Shown here: positions 34,102-43,336 of the stretch, piece after piece
Position numbering within the stretch: the first letter of the stretch is position 1
How the letters are laid out: each line of letters begins with the position of its first letter
Origin: Thermococcus thioreducens
Lineage (GTDB): Archaea > Methanobacteriota_B > Thermococci > Thermococcales > Thermococcaceae
DNA: 64,000 nt
Direction of reading: 5' to 3'
Assembly: GCF_002214545.1 (NCBI RefSeq)
Contig: NZ_CP015105.1
Location: 1,178,001-1,242,000, forward strand
Notes under the pieces: model-generated
What the model saw: only the letters and a program-made list of their open reading frames with translations
Databases searched by the model: none
Told to the model about the DNA's origin: nothing
Translations under genes and position numbers: made by a program

Positions 34102-36966
34102 ATGGTGAAAACGAAAATTAAGGAGAAACGAAAGAAGAAAGGGGAGAAAACTTCCCTTCCCGAGTACTATCGGAAGTTCAAGGCCTATGGCCTCCCCCTG
34201 ATAGTCCTCATACTGGCCTACGCCGGCTTCAGGATAAGAAACATCACCTCAAACTACAAGACCTTCCTCGACCCGGATACCTTCTTCCACTACGAGATGT
34301 ACCGCCAGGCAATAACCGAGTGGATTCCTAGGTACTTTGCCTACGCCGATCCGCCGGCTGGAATAAAGGCAGGCGGCTACCTCGGGCTCTACACAATTCA
34401 GGCGGTATTTTACAAAATCGTCTCGGTATTCGGCTACGACCAGCTTGGGGCGTTCAAGCTCTGGCCGCCGTTCGTCGGGGCGATGACCATCATAGGAGTC
34501 TATCTCCTCGGAAAGAAGCTCCACTCAAACTGGGCCGGCCTCTGGGCGGCAGCGTTCATGATGTTCTCCTACGCCAACTTCAGCAAGACATACTCCGGCA
34601 ACAACCGTGGCGAAGGGCCATTCATGATGTTCTTCATCTTCGCGGTGTTCTTCCTCCTGGTCTACCTCGATGAGAGGGAGTGGAACTGGAAGAAAGCCCT
34701 GGGCGGTGTGATGTTCCTCGTAACCAGCGTCCTGTACATGGCGGCGTGGACCGGAAGCACCTTTGGCGTCAGCATACTGCTCCTCTTCGCGGGCATCACT
34801 GTAGTGGTATTGTTCATATTCGGAATGGTAGACGCCCTAAGGCTTTTTGTCAGAGACTTCTTCCCGCTTTATGGTCTTTCACTACTCACCGGCATGGCAC
34901 TATCTTACACAGGCTTCGTAGGAATAAGATGGTTTCTGATATTTGCCCTAGAGGGATTCATTGCACTCAGTGCTCTCACTGTGATAATGCTCTACGGGGA
35001 AAGAGCTGGCTTAAATTACTCGGACAAGAAGCACAGATTTGGAGTTGTGGCAGGTATAGCCATCTTTGCCGCCCTAGCATTTTACGGATATTTTGGAAAA
35101 GACCTGTTCAAGTTCCTAGGGGCAGCCACACAGTCAAATCCCCTCTACCAGACGGTGGCAGAGCTTGCGAAGACAGACTGGAACACAATAACCACATACT
35201 ACAGCGTCAAAACAAAGGACGCCATAATCTTCATACTCTCCGCTGTTGGGTTCCTTATAGTAGCCGCAAGGTTCGTTAGGAAGCTCACCAAGAACGACCT
35301 CACCGGTCACAAGGAGATATTCCTGGTCACATACTACCTTGGCTCCCTCTACCTTCTCCTCCTCGCGGTTCGTTTCGTGTTCCAGGCCTCTGGAGCGATA
35401 CTCCTGCTGGCGGGTGTTGCGGTTGGTGAGGCCTTCCTCTTTGTGGAGAACATGAAGGAGAGTGTAACAACGAAGGCACTCTACGCCCTCCTTCTGATGC
35501 TCCTCTTCCTGCCCCTGCCTCTTATAGGTGCCCAGTACATGGAAAGCGTTGCCACCAATTATGCTAAATCCCAGGGCTCCGTTCCAGCGGAGTGGGTCAA
35601 CTCCCTCAACTGGCTCAAGGAGAACAGCAATCCCCTCGACAGCGCCACCAGCTGGTGGGACTACGGCTACTGGATTGAGTCAAGTCTTCTCAGCCACAGG
35701 AGAAGCGCCACCGATGGTGGTCACGCATACGACAGGCGTTACATCGTTGCGGACTTCTTCTCCCACTACGGCAACGAGAGCGAGCAGGACTTTGAAGCCT
35801 GGGAGCTGAACTACCTGATCGTCTGGCAGCAGGACATATACAAGTTCAACGCCATAAGCTACCTCGGCGGTGCGATAACATACGGCGAGTACAAGAGCAA
35901 TCCGATGTTCCAGGTCATACCTGCCCAGTACATCCAGTACTCCAATGAGAGCGGAAGGGCCGTTGTCTACATAAACACAGGGAAGTACGCCTACCAGCCG
36001 GTACTGACGATAGACCTCACCAAGGGGCAGGTCATACAGGGCAGGGGCGATATACCCTATGTCCTATATGTCTTCCAGGGCTACGGGCTTCTGGCGTATC
36101 GGAAGATAGCCTTCAGCAACTTCGTGAGGCTGGCGTTCCAGATACCGTTCTCCTTCGAACCGTGGGACGCCCAGATGCTCTTTGCCAACTTCAAGCCGGT
36201 TCACAGGGACGGCGGAGTTTCGACCTACGAGTTCAGGCCGTTTGCAGTTTACAGGATCGACAAGTTCGAGAACGGAACGTGGAAGGCCTTCTACAGCACA
36301 CTCGGCGGTGGAAAACTCCCGCTGGGAGAACAGAAGTTGAGGCTCTGGATATCTGCCTTTGGCAGGGACGTCAAGGACGCAACCCTCATCTTCGAGGCAT
36401 ACAACGGTAGCGTGCTGGTGAAGAGGGAAATCCTAGCTGAAGGCATCAACATGAACCACCTCAACGAGACTCCCATCGAGGTCAGCCTGACCATACCCAA
36501 CGCCACCAAGTACCGCTTCCTCCTAATTCAGGATGGTCCCGTCGGAGTGCTCAATGGTCCGGTTTACGTCAACGGGAAACTCGTCAACCCCAGCTACGTC
36601 CTCAAGGAGGGAGAAAGTGGGGAGCTTAAACTCACCGCCGCCTTCAGGGAGGAGCGCACGGTTGGCCTCTACCTCAGGGCAAGCGTCGTCTACTACATCG
36701 CGCCCAACGGAAAGGACATCTATCAGGAGAAGTTCTACCTCGAACCCCACCAGGACATTGTAACCTACGTGCCTGTCAAGAGTGACATAAGCGTCGTCCC
36801 GGGAGACAACGAGATAACCGTTCAGGCATCGATGCCCGAGGGTGTCTTTGACGCATACATCCAAAAGCTCTACCAGAAGTACGGTGAGGACAAGGTCGTC
36901 ATCGTCAGAAAGAGGGTAGAGCCCGTCTTTATAACAAAGAAGGAGTACGTGGTCTGGGAGGGTTAA
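34102..36966 (+). CDS. aglB: Oligosaccharyltransferase AglB (STT3)
   Basis: The 954-aa integral enzyme transfers lipid-linked glycans to Asn-X-Ser/Thr sites outside the cell. The first-loop acidic motif DPDTFFHYE (metal and acceptor site) lies near the N-terminus. About 13 helices follow, then the sequon-binding WWDYG at 518-522. The long C-terminal globular part matches the Thermococcales type. The ATG at 34102 is 5 nt after GAGGTGG. The earlier ATG at 34084 lies inside glmS. The many sequons in the cassette proteins are plausible substrates. Confidence 0.96.
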   Translation: MVKTKIKEKRKKKGEKTSLPEYYRKFKAYGLPLIVLILAYAGFRIRNITSNYKTFLDPDTFFHYEMYRQAITEWIPRYFAYADPPAGIKAGGYLGLYTIQAVFYKIVSVFGYDQLGAFKLWPPFVGAMTIIGVYLLGKKLHSNWAGLWAAAFMMFSYANFSKTYSGNNRGEGPFMMFFIFAVFFLLVYLDEREWNWKKALGGVMFLVTSVLYMAAWTGSTFGVSILLLFAGITVVVLFIFGMVDALRLFVRDFFPLYGLSLLTGMALSYTGFVGIRWFLIFALEGFIALSALTVIMLYGERAGLNYSDKKHRFGVVAGIAIFAALAFYGYFGKDLFKFLGAATQSNPLYQTVAELAKTDWNTITTYYSVKTKDAIIFILSAVGFLIVAARFVRKLTKNDLTGHKEIFLVTYYLGSLYLLLLAVRFVFQASGAILLLAGVAVGEAFLFVENMKESVTTKALYALLLMLLFLPLPLIGAQYMESVATNYAKSQGSVPAEWVNSLNWLKENSNPLDSATSWWDYGYWIESSLLSHRRSATDGGHAYDRRYIVADFFSHYGNESEQDFEAWELNYLIVWQQDIYKFNAISYLGGAITYGEYKSNPMFQVIPAQYIQYSNESGRAVVYINTGKYAYQPVLTIDLTKGQVIQGRGDIPYVLYVFQGYGLLAYRKIAFSNFVRLAFQIPFSFEPWDAQMLFANFKPVHRDGGVSTYEFRPFAVYRIDKFENGTWKAFYSTLGGGKLPLGEQKLRLWISAFGRDVKDATLIFEAYNGSVLVKREILAEGINMNHLNETPIEVSLTIPNATKYRFLLIQDGPVGVLNGPVYVNGKLVNPSYVLKEGESGELKLTAAFREERTVGLYLRASVVYYIAPNGKDIYQEKFYLEPHQDIVTYVPVKSDISVVPGDNEITVQASMPEGVFDAYIQKLYQKYGEDKVVIVRKRVEPVFITKKEYVVWEG

Positions 36967-37367
36967 TCCCTCACTATTTTTACGTCTTCGAGCCTTTTTA
37001 ATCCCTCCTTCTCTGCCGTTTTGGCAACACCGGGCATGAATTCACCCTCCGGCCTGATGAGGATGGCCTCAACCTCGTCAAAGCCCAGCTTCTTCAGGGC
37101 AAAAGCCCTGTGGTGGCCGTCTATGAGGTAGTATCTGCTCCCGTGTGGTATGACTATAACCGGGGCGTTGTAGCCGTGCTTTATCTCCTGAAGAACGACC
37201 AGAAGTTTGACCTCGCTCAGCGCCGCCTGGGTGGGCACAACGCTGGCGAGGGGTATAAACGCGGCCTCAAGTTCAAATTTAATGCCGTAAATTGCTTCGT
37301 ATTCCCGTTTTATCCGCTCGGCCCGCTTCCACGCCTCCTCACGTGTTATCAGCCTTATCCGTCTCAA
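36963..37367 (-). CDS. ParB/sulfiredoxin-fold protein
   Basis: The 134-aa protein has the ParB-like signature YLIDGHHRAFALKKLG preceded by PVIVIPHG. This fold includes ParB, sulfiredoxin and the archaeal SerK kinase. It is too short to be a full ParB, and its activity cannot be told. A TTG at 37367 overlaps the methyltransferase stop as TTGA. The longer ORF start at 37412 lies inside that gene. It is the last gene of a four-gene operon. Confidence 0.75.
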   Translation of the reverse strand: MRRIRLITREEAWKRAERIKREYEAIYGIKFELEAAFIPLASVVPTQAALSEVKLLVVLQEIKHGYNAPVIVIPHGSRYYLIDGHHRAFALKKLGFDEVEAILIRPEGEFMPGVAKTAEKEGLKRLEDVKIVRD

Positions 37368-38035
37368 GGCTTCACGCCCCTGACCGCTATAAAAGCCGCA
37401 ATGTCCTTGCAACGGTGGTGGAGCTTTCTGTCGAGGCTCTCGGCAAGGCCGTGGAACGGCCAGAAAGATGGGAAGAATATCACCCCACCGCTCCGGACAT
37501 CCGTAAAGCCGGCGTCTCTGAGCAGGTCTTCAAGCCCCCCTGGAGTATAGAAGCGAGCGTACCTGTAAGCGGTCTCCACAAACAGGCTCTTAAGTCTCTT
37601 GAAGAGGAACCACGCGCTCCGTCCGTTCATCGTCCCGATGATGACCTCCCCTCCGGGCTTCAGGACGCGGCTTATCTCAGCAACAACAATCTCGGGCTCG
37701 TAAATGAACTCGAACATCGTGACGCTGAGAACAAGGTCAAAGCTCTCATCTGGAAAGGGTAGACTGTAGGCGTCGCCTTTTATGCAGTTCAGCCCTTTGG
37801 AGCGTGCCACGCCAAGCATGCCCTCACTGGCATCCAGGCCGATCACGTCGAAGCCCCTCTTCTTCAGCTCAAGGGTATAGTTGCCCGTCCCGCAGCCGAG
37901 GTCGAGGGCCTTTCCTGATTTCGACTGCAGCATGGAAAAGACGAGCCACTTCTCAATCCTGTCAATATACATTCCGGTTTTTGTTCTGTACCAGTCATCG
38001 TATCTGCCGGCTATTCTGTCGAAGTACTCCGCCAT
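37364..38035 (-). CDS. Class I SAM-dependent methyltransferase (UbiE/COQ5-like)
   Basis: The 223-aa protein starts with the MAEYFDRIAGRYDDWY pattern of small methyltransferases. The SAM loop is ALDLGCGTGNYTLEL and motif II is VIGLDASEGML. It also has PFPDESFDLV and RVLKPGGEVIIG. The substrate is unknown. It starts 1 bp after the MTH1187 gene stop and overlaps the ParB-like gene. Confidence 0.88.
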   Translation of the reverse strand: MAEYFDRIAGRYDDWYRTKTGMYIDRIEKWLVFSMLQSKSGKALDLGCGTGNYTLELKKRGFDVIGLDASEGMLGVARSKGLNCIKGDAYSLPFPDESFDLVLSVTMFEFIYEPEIVVAEISRVLKPGGEVIIGTMNGRSAWFLFKRLKSLFVETAYRYARFYTPGGLEDLLRDAGFTDVRSGGVIFFPSFWPFHGLAESLDRKLHHRCKDIAAFIAVRGVKP

Positions 38036-38036
38036 C

Positions 38037-38318
38037 TCACACCCTCATCTTGCCCTCGATCGTCAGGGGCTTATCGGTTCTATCGTCTATTCTAAGGCTT
38101 ATGATGACCCTCTCTGCCCCCGCTTTGAGGATAGCCTCGTGACAGGCTTTCACCAGCTCAAGGATTTCCTCCACTGAACCCTCAACGACCGTTCCCATCG
38201 GACAGACCCGGTGCTTAAGCCCGCTCTTTCTGATAACATCCATAACCGGCTCAAGGTATCCCCCGACGCTTGGGCTCCCCGTCCCGAGCGGAAAGAGGCA
38301 TATCTCAGCGACCGCCAT
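38037..38318 (-). CDS. MTH1187/YkoF-like thiamine-binding protein
   Basis: The 93-aa ferredoxin-like-fold protein has the MTH1187 landmarks AEICLFPLGTGSPSVGGYL, HRVCPMGTVVEG and RVIISLRIDDRTD. Relatives bind thiamine or a related small molecule. Its start overlaps the MoaD stop as TGATG, with GGTGGTGG before it. Confidence 0.85.
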   Translation of the reverse strand: MAVAEICLFPLGTGSPSVGGYLEPVMDVIRKSGLKHRVCPMGTVVEGSVEEILELVKACHEAILKAGAERVIISLRIDDRTDKPLTIEGKMRV

Positions 38319-38599
38319 CAACCACCACCGGCGGGCGGAAATATATGAACCTCATCGTCCTCTTCGAGTTCAGTGTCAAGCCCTTTCAGGTGGAGCACGT
38401 TGTGTCCGTTAACCAGTATCATGCCGTCAACGGGCTTCCCTTCCGCAACACGCTCAGTTTCCAGTAGCTGTTTTCTGATCTCCGGACTGTAGTGTTCGGC
38501 CAGGTATTCTATGAGCTCGCGAACCGTTTTTACACCGTGAACCTCCACTTCCTTAGTGCCCATGAGCTCCCTAAACGTCGCGTAAAATTTGACCCTCAT
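38318..38599 (-). CDS. MoaD-family ubiquitin-like protein
   Basis: This 93-aa beta-grasp protein ends in FPPAGGG, a tail that can be adenylated and thiocarboxylated. It begins MRVKFYATFRELMGTKEVEV, as in archaeal MoaD/SAMP proteins. It is the first gene of a tight operon with MTH1187, a methyltransferase and a ParB-like gene. It is the second MoaD-like gene in this window. Confidence 0.88.
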   Translation of the reverse strand: MRVKFYATFRELMGTKEVEVHGVKTVRELIEYLAEHYSPEIRKQLLETERVAEGKPVDGMILVNGHNVLHLKGLDTELEEDDEVHIFPPAGGG

Positions 38600-38673
38600 A
38601 AAGAACCACCGGTATTAATTGATGGGAAACCCTTAAAGTGATTTCGCCATAATTCTATCAAGGAGTGTTGAAA

Positions 38674-39423
38674 TTGCTGAACGTCAATCCGCCGGAATAC
38701 TACCCGATTATTGACAAGCTCTTTGCCGGGAGGATTAAAGAGGCCGTGGAGGCCTTTGGGGCATCGTTGGAGGAGCTCACAGTTTTTGTCCAGCCCGAAG
38801 AGAGGGTGCTGAACCTGATCTTCCTTTTGAAGGTTAGAGGGCTCAGGAGGTTTCTCTCCATGGACATCGATCCTTTTGTCTACGGTCTTCTGGAAAAGCT
38901 GGCATCGGACGCTACGGAGACCCTCGGTAAGGTTTACGGGGTACGGTTTTCAATCTCCGGCTTTAAGGTTATCGACGAAGGGCCGGAGGGAATCCCCTCG
39001 GAGGAAGCCCCCAAGCTAATCGTCAATGGGCCTGAGGAAATAAAGGAAATCCTTGAACGCCTTGGAAAGGGACTTATAATAACCCTGAGGGAGTGGAGCG
39101 TGGAGTTTTCAGCCCTCGCGGTAACTGTGCCATTCGAGGAGCCCCACGTACTAACGATAGTCCTGAAGATGAACCGCCTTCTTCCTCCTGAGGAAAAGGG
39201 AGAGCTTGAGAAAAAGGTCAGACACAAAGCCAGAACGTATCTCAAAACCCTGACCCAGAGAGTCTTTCCGCTTGAGGTTAAAATCATAGACCCCGAAGAC
39301 AGAACCCTGGCCTCGATTCTCAAAAGAAAGGTTGAAATAGAGAAAGAAGCCGATGAGCTCGCCCAGAGTGAGGAGGTTCGGGAGCTCATGAGCCTCCTCG
39401 GGAAAGGGACTCCCGATTCCTGA
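38674..39423 (+). CDS. Hypothetical protein, 249 aa (TTG start)
   Basis: This soluble alpha/beta protein is not recognised. It has a helical C-terminus with a coiled-coil-like run (ILKRKVEIEKEADELAQSEEVRELMSLL). The start is uncertain: TTG at 38674 is 8 nt after GGAG, while TTG 38668 and GTG 38665 are closer alternatives. It converges on adenylate kinase with a 38-bp overlap of coding ends. Confidence 0.7.
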   Translation: MLNVNPPEYYPIIDKLFAGRIKEAVEAFGASLEELTVFVQPEERVLNLIFLLKVRGLRRFLSMDIDPFVYGLLEKLASDATETLGKVYGVRFSISGFKVIDEGPEGIPSEEAPKLIVNGPEEIKEILERLGKGLIITLREWSVEFSALAVTVPFEEPHVLTIVLKMNRLLPPEEKGELEKKVRHKARTYLKTLTQRVFPLEVKIIDPEDRTLASILKRKVEIEKEADELAQSEEVRELMSLLGKGTPDS

Positions 39424-40060
39424 TGTAGTCCAGGAGGGGCCTTATCCTCTCCCAGACCTCGTTTATACCGCCGTGCCCGTCTATTCTTACATACACGCCC
39501 TGTTTCTTATAGAATTTGATTATTGGCTCCATGTTCCTTACGTAGAGGTCGTAGCGCCTTCCAACTATCTCCGGCCTGTCATCTTCCCTCCGTACGATCT
39601 TTCCACCACATACATCACATTTTCCCGGAACTTTGGGGGGATGGTATCTGAGGTGATAGACCGCCCCGCACTTGGAGCAGATCCTCCTCCCCGAGATTCT
39701 CTCAACGCTCTCCTCCTTGGAGATGGATATCTCCATGGCGACGTCTATGCTCATACCGTGGTCGTAGAGGTAGTTCTCAAGGGCCAGAACCTGTTCCGCG
39801 GTTCTCGGATAGCCGTCTATGATGAAGTTTCTCCTGTCGCGCCTCAGCCGGGAGATTATCAGAGTGTTTACGACTGTGTCCGGTATCAGCTCCCCGCGCG
39901 CAAGGTACCTCTCCAGTTCCCTGCCGAGAGAGCTCCCACGTTCGATTTCAGCGCGTATCATGTCTCCGGAGGAGACGTACGTCAGGCCGTAGCGCTCGGT
40001 TATTGTCCTGGAGTGGGTGGACTTGCCGCTTCCGGGAGGGCCGAATATCAGGATGTTCAT
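39386..40060 (-). CDS. adk: Adenylate kinase
   Basis: The 224-aa enzyme interconverts AMP, ADP and ATP. It has P-loop GPPGSGKST, the NMP-binding GDMIRAE, the DGYPRT motif and a zinc finger in the lid (CSKCGAVYH with CDVCGG). The ATG at 40060 is chosen because GGTGAGAAAA precedes it. The GTG at 40069 is within that site. It is of the bacterial-like long-lid type rather than the short archaeal AdkA type. Confidence 0.95.
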   Translation of the reverse strand: MNILIFGPPGSGKSTHSRTITERYGLTYVSSGDMIRAEIERGSSLGRELERYLARGELIPDTVVNTLIISRLRRDRRNFIIDGYPRTAEQVLALENYLYDHGMSIDVAMEISISKEESVERISGRRICSKCGAVYHLRYHPPKVPGKCDVCGGKIVRREDDRPEIVGRRYDLYVRNMEPIIKFYKKQGVYVRIDGHGGINEVWERIRPLLDYIRNRESLSRGGS

Positions 40061-40116
40061 TTTTCTCACCGTTAGTTATTTATTTCCCAAAGGATAAAAC
40101 ACTTATGGTGGTGGCC

Positions 40117-40563
40117 ATGAGGCTGAGTACGGGATTCGTTCGTGCCTCTGGCTACGCCTACAAAGTGAGGCGCGTCCTCTTCGCACTGACGCGAAAGAAA
40201 GTCGACCCGAGAGAGGTCATCAGAGCGGCGGGAGAGCTGAACCAGAAAATCTTCGAGAAGCTCCAGGAGCTTGGAGTTGAGAAGAGCGACGTCATCAGGA
40301 TAACCGTGCCCTTCAGGATCGAGGAGGGGACGATCAAATGGGACTACGGGGGACTGAGCATCGAAGTCTACAGAAAGAGCGAGGAGGAGAAGCTTGCAAT
40401 GGCAATGGAGGAAATCGAGGAGCGCGAGAGGGCGCTGGAAGAGCGGATAAAGGAGCTCGAAGAGCTGGCACTGCAGCTCAGGGAGACCAGTGAAAAAATA
40501 CTGGAGAAGCTGGAGGAGCTCAAGCAGGAGCACACCTCGCTGAAGCTTAGGGCGGAGGAGTGA
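40117..40563 (+). CDS. DUF2258-like protein with coiled-coil tail
   Basis: The first 85 residues of this 148-aa protein form a compact domain (STGFVRASGYAYKVRRVLFA). The remainder is a long coiled coil of Glu, Lys and Leu heptads. This fits the archaeal DUF2258 family, though I hold the name with moderate certainty. The ATG at 40117 follows GGTGGTGG. It is divergent from adk with about 56 bp between starts. Confidence 0.7.
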   Translation: MRLSTGFVRASGYAYKVRRVLFALTRKKVDPREVIRAAGELNQKIFEKLQELGVEKSDVIRITVPFRIEEGTIKWDYGGLSIEVYRKSEEEKLAMAMEEIEERERALEERIKELEELALQLRETSEKILEKLEELKQEHTSLKLRAEE

Positions 40564-40703
40564 GGGAATCGAGGAAAATACTGACCCGGGCAGCACACGT
40601 ATTCTTATTTTTGTCTTGTTTATTTCCGCCATTGACGCCCTGTCTTCCCACTGCACCTTGATTTCCTTTTGTTGATGCCAACGCCCATAATTGGATAAAA
40701 ATC

Positions 40704-42137
40704 TCAAACCGAAAAGATTCTAATCGTGTTCGTCCCTACAGTTTTGCCTATGGGTGTCCCCTTCGTCAGCAGTACGGTGTCGTTCTCCCTTACAAGCCCG
40801 AGGCCTTTTATGACCCTAAGTATCTCATCCTCGCTGGTTTCGCTCACGACGAATGGATAGACTCCATAGGAAAACATCAGATTATTTGCCACCTTTTCGT
40901 CAGTTACAAACGCCAGAATCCACTGCCTGGGTTTAAACCTCGATATCAGCCTCGCCGTTTGGCCGGTTCTCGTTGGGGTGAGTATGTACTTGACGTCTAT
41001 TGAATTCAGGGCTTCCATTATGCTCCTTGCAATGGCGTCCTTTATCGTCCTTCTCCGGGCACGGCCAGACCTCTCCCCCGGCTTCATCTCGGCCATCATC
41101 GACGTCCACTGGGACTCCCGGTAAGCCTCCGTTGTCTTGGCTATCTTTGCCATCATTTTCACGGTATCCACGGGGTACTTGCCAACGGCGGTCTCCTCTG
41201 AGAGCATGACCGCATCGGTTCCGTCCAGTATGGCGTTGGCGACGTCTGTGACCTCCGCCCTCGTTGGCAGTTTCTCTTCGGTCATGCTCTCAAGCATCTG
41301 GGTTGCGGTTATCACAGGTTTGCCGGCACAGTTAGCTTTGTGAATGAGCCTCTTCTGGAGTATCGGAAGTTTTTCTATCGGCATCTCAACACCGAGGTCG
41401 CCCCTGGCAATCATAATGCCGTCAGAAGCGTTCAGGATCTCGTCAAAGTTCCTGACGGCGTCAGGCCTCTCGATTTTGGATATAATGAACATGCTGGCGT
41501 TTCTTTCCTCTATAAAACGCCTGACCTTTAACACATCGTAGGCCGAGCCGACGAAGCTTATCCCAACTGCGTCGACACCGTGCTCTATGGCGAACTCTAT
41601 CAGCCCTAGGTCCCTCTCTGTGATCGCGTCTATCGCCATCCTCGCATTTGGTATGTTAATGCCCTTATGGGAGAAGAGGGTTCCACCAACCAGAACTTTG
41701 CACGTTACGTCCTGCCCTTCAACTTTCTCAACGCGGAGTGCTATAAACCCGTCGCTCAGGTAGATAACGTCTCCCTTCGATACCAGCTTTGGGAAGTCTT
41801 TGAACTGTATTGGGATCACAGCCTCATTTCCAACCACGTCCCTCGTGGTCAGCGTTATGGTCTGCCATCTTCTCAGAACAACTGAACCACCCGCTATCTC
41901 CCCTACCCTGATTTTGACGCCCGGCAGGTCGCCCAGGATTGCAACCGGCCTGTTCAGCCGGCTGGATGCCTTTCTTATCAGTTCTATGGTCTTTGCATGT
42001 TGTTCTTCATCACCATGGGCGAAGTTTATCCTGGCGACACTCATCCCCGCCTTTATCATGGCCTCAATCGTCCTCTCCTTAAGTGAAGCGGGCCCTATCG
42101 TGGCTATTATCTTTGTCTTGTGGGAAGGCAGCCTCAT
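40704..42137 (-). CDS. pyk: Pyruvate kinase
   Basis: The 477-aa enzyme makes pyruvate and ATP from phosphoenolpyruvate. It begins HKTKIIATIGPAS and has the catalytic-lysine segment FIISKIERPDAV, the metal-site MIARGDLGVEMP and the TQMLESM block. Domain C ends GKTVGTNTIRIFSV. The 566-nt span before it and other nearby promoters show no TATCAC-N5-GTGATA glycolytic motif. Confidence 0.97.
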   Translation of the reverse strand: MRLPSHKTKIIATIGPASLKERTIEAMIKAGMSVARINFAHGDEEQHAKTIELIRKASSRLNRPVAILGDLPGVKIRVGEIAGGSVVLRRWQTITLTTRDVVGNEAVIPIQFKDFPKLVSKGDVIYLSDGFIALRVEKVEGQDVTCKVLVGGTLFSHKGINIPNARMAIDAITERDLGLIEFAIEHGVDAVGISFVGSAYDVLKVRRFIEERNASMFIISKIERPDAVRNFDEILNASDGIMIARGDLGVEMPIEKLPILQKRLIHKANCAGKPVITATQMLESMTEEKLPTRAEVTDVANAILDGTDAVMLSEETAVGKYPVDTVKMMAKIAKTTEAYRESQWTSMMAEMKPGERSGRARRRTIKDAIARSIMEALNSIDVKYILTPTRTGQTARLISRFKPRQWILAFVTDEKVANNLMFSYGVYPFVVSETSEDEILRVIKGLGLVRENDTVLLTKGTPIGKTVGTNTIRIFSV

Positions 42138-42197
42138 GGTCTCACCTGAGACCCCATTTTATCGCACCACCTAAATAACGTTACCGGAACTTTTATG

Positions 42198-42215
42198 AAT
42201 TAGGTTGTCCTAATT
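42198..42215. promoter_or_regulatory. Operator-like inverted repeat before the peroxiredoxin gene
   Basis: AATTAGG and CCTAATT are perfect 7-bp arms around TTGT. The repeat lies directly after a TATA-like CTTTTATG (about 42189-42197) and before the GGTGG ribosome site. It covers the expected transcript start of the bcp gene. A repressor bound here would block RNA polymerase. Confidence 0.6.
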
Positions 42216-42229
42216 ACTTTGGTGGTTGT

Positions 42230-42691
42230 ATGAACCCGCTTGAGGTCAGGGTGGTTGATGAGAACGGGAAAGAGATAAGCCTCGGGGATGCAGTCCTCGG
42301 GAAGTGGACCGTGCTCTACGTCTATCCTAAGGACAACACGCCAGGATGCACAACAGAAGCGAAAGAGTTTACTGAGCTCCTCCCAGAGTTTGAAAAGCTG
42401 GGCTTCCAGGTTATCGGCGTTTCAAAGGACTCCGTAAAGAGCCACATAAAATTCAAAGAGAGGCACGGTCTAAGAATCCGGCTTCTCAGCGACCCGGGGG
42501 CAGAACTCATAAAAGCCCTTGGAGCATGGGGCAAGAAAAAGCGCTACGGGAAAGAGTATGAGGGGGTCATTAGGAGCACCTTCATCTTCAACCCGAACGG
42601 TGAAATCGTCTGGAAGAAGATCAACGTTCGCGCCAGAGGCCACGCGGCGAAGGTTCTGGAAGAAGCCAAAAGACTTGCGGAAGAATCCTAG
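42230..42691 (+). CDS. bcp: Thioredoxin-dependent peroxiredoxin (BCP/PrxQ type)
   Basis: The 153-aa protein reduces peroxides. The peroxidatic Cys40 is in DNTPGCTTEA, and the Arg in GVIRSTFIF completes the active site. No second Cys exists, so this is a 1-Cys enzyme of the BCP class that must use an outside thiol. It is divergent from pyk and has an inverted repeat at its promoter. Confidence 0.95.
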   Translation: MNPLEVRVVDENGKEISLGDAVLGKWTVLYVYPKDNTPGCTTEAKEFTELLPEFEKLGFQVIGVSKDSVKSHIKFKERHGLRIRLLSDPGAELIKALGAWGKKKRYGKEYEGVIRSTFIFNPNGEIVWKKINVRARGHAAKVLEEAKRLAEES

Positions 42692-42849
42692 AAGTTCCCA
42701 GTGTCATTTTCTTTATCCGGGACGGCCCCCGGCAGGGCCAGCGGGTTCTCTCCGCCCAAATGGTATGATGGAACTGCCAACAATCTCAACGATCCCCACG
42801 GACGTCCCCTCCAAGTCAAAACAGGTCAAAAAATGAAGGGGGAGGGGCC

Positions 42850-43311
42850 TCACTTCATCAGGACGAAGCCCACTATGTCGCCATCGTAGGCCAGGAAGAC
42901 CTTAACCCCGTGGATGGTCTCGTAGGCGGCATAGACGTCCAGCCCGCTGAGGTCGTAGTCACCCACGACCTTCCCGACGTAGTCGCCGTCGTAGACGAGC
43001 TTCTGGACGGTTATGCCGCGTGGGTTGGTGAACTCCTCAACGCTAAGCTGGGCGAGGTAGTCCTGGACTTCCGCCGGGTCAACGCTGACCTCTGTGAGGT
43101 TCGCCGACTTAACTCCGAGCCCCATGTATGGAGTGCCTTCTCCAGCCATCATGCCGCCGTTCCCATGCCCCATGCCCCTGGCGTAGGCCATTGGTGTAGT
43201 GCCTCTCTCAACCTCCGGGTTAGGCCCCGGAGTGCCCTGGTAGGCCGCAACGGCCCCAAATATCAGGCCGAACACGGCCAGTGCCATAAATCCAGCCAGC
43301 AACTTCTTCAT
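42850..43311 (-). CDS. Secreted Met/His/Gly-rich protein, 153 aa
   Basis: A signal peptide (LLAGFMALAVFGLIFGAVAA) is followed by a low-complexity region ARGMGHGNGGMMAGEGTPYMG and a C-terminal beta domain (GDYVGKVVGDYDLSGLDVYAAYETIHGV). The Met and His cluster could bind copper or another metal, which is an inference. The family is not recognised. The 158 bp before the bcp stop hold no gene. Confidence 0.7.
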   Translation of the reverse strand: MKKLLAGFMALAVFGLIFGAVAAYQGTPGPNPEVERGTTPMAYARGMGHGNGGMMAGEGTPYMGLGVKSANLTEVSVDPAEVQDYLAQLSVEEFTNPRGITVQKLVYDGDYVGKVVGDYDLSGLDVYAAYETIHGVKVFLAYDGDIVGFVLMK

Positions 43312-43336
43312 GTCACATCACCTCTCCATGTGTAAT

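Noticed and set aside
42692-42849. ATGATGG as a C box of a small RNA
   Set aside because: No D box or C'/D' pair with proper spacing follows. The stretch shows no clear gene or RNA.
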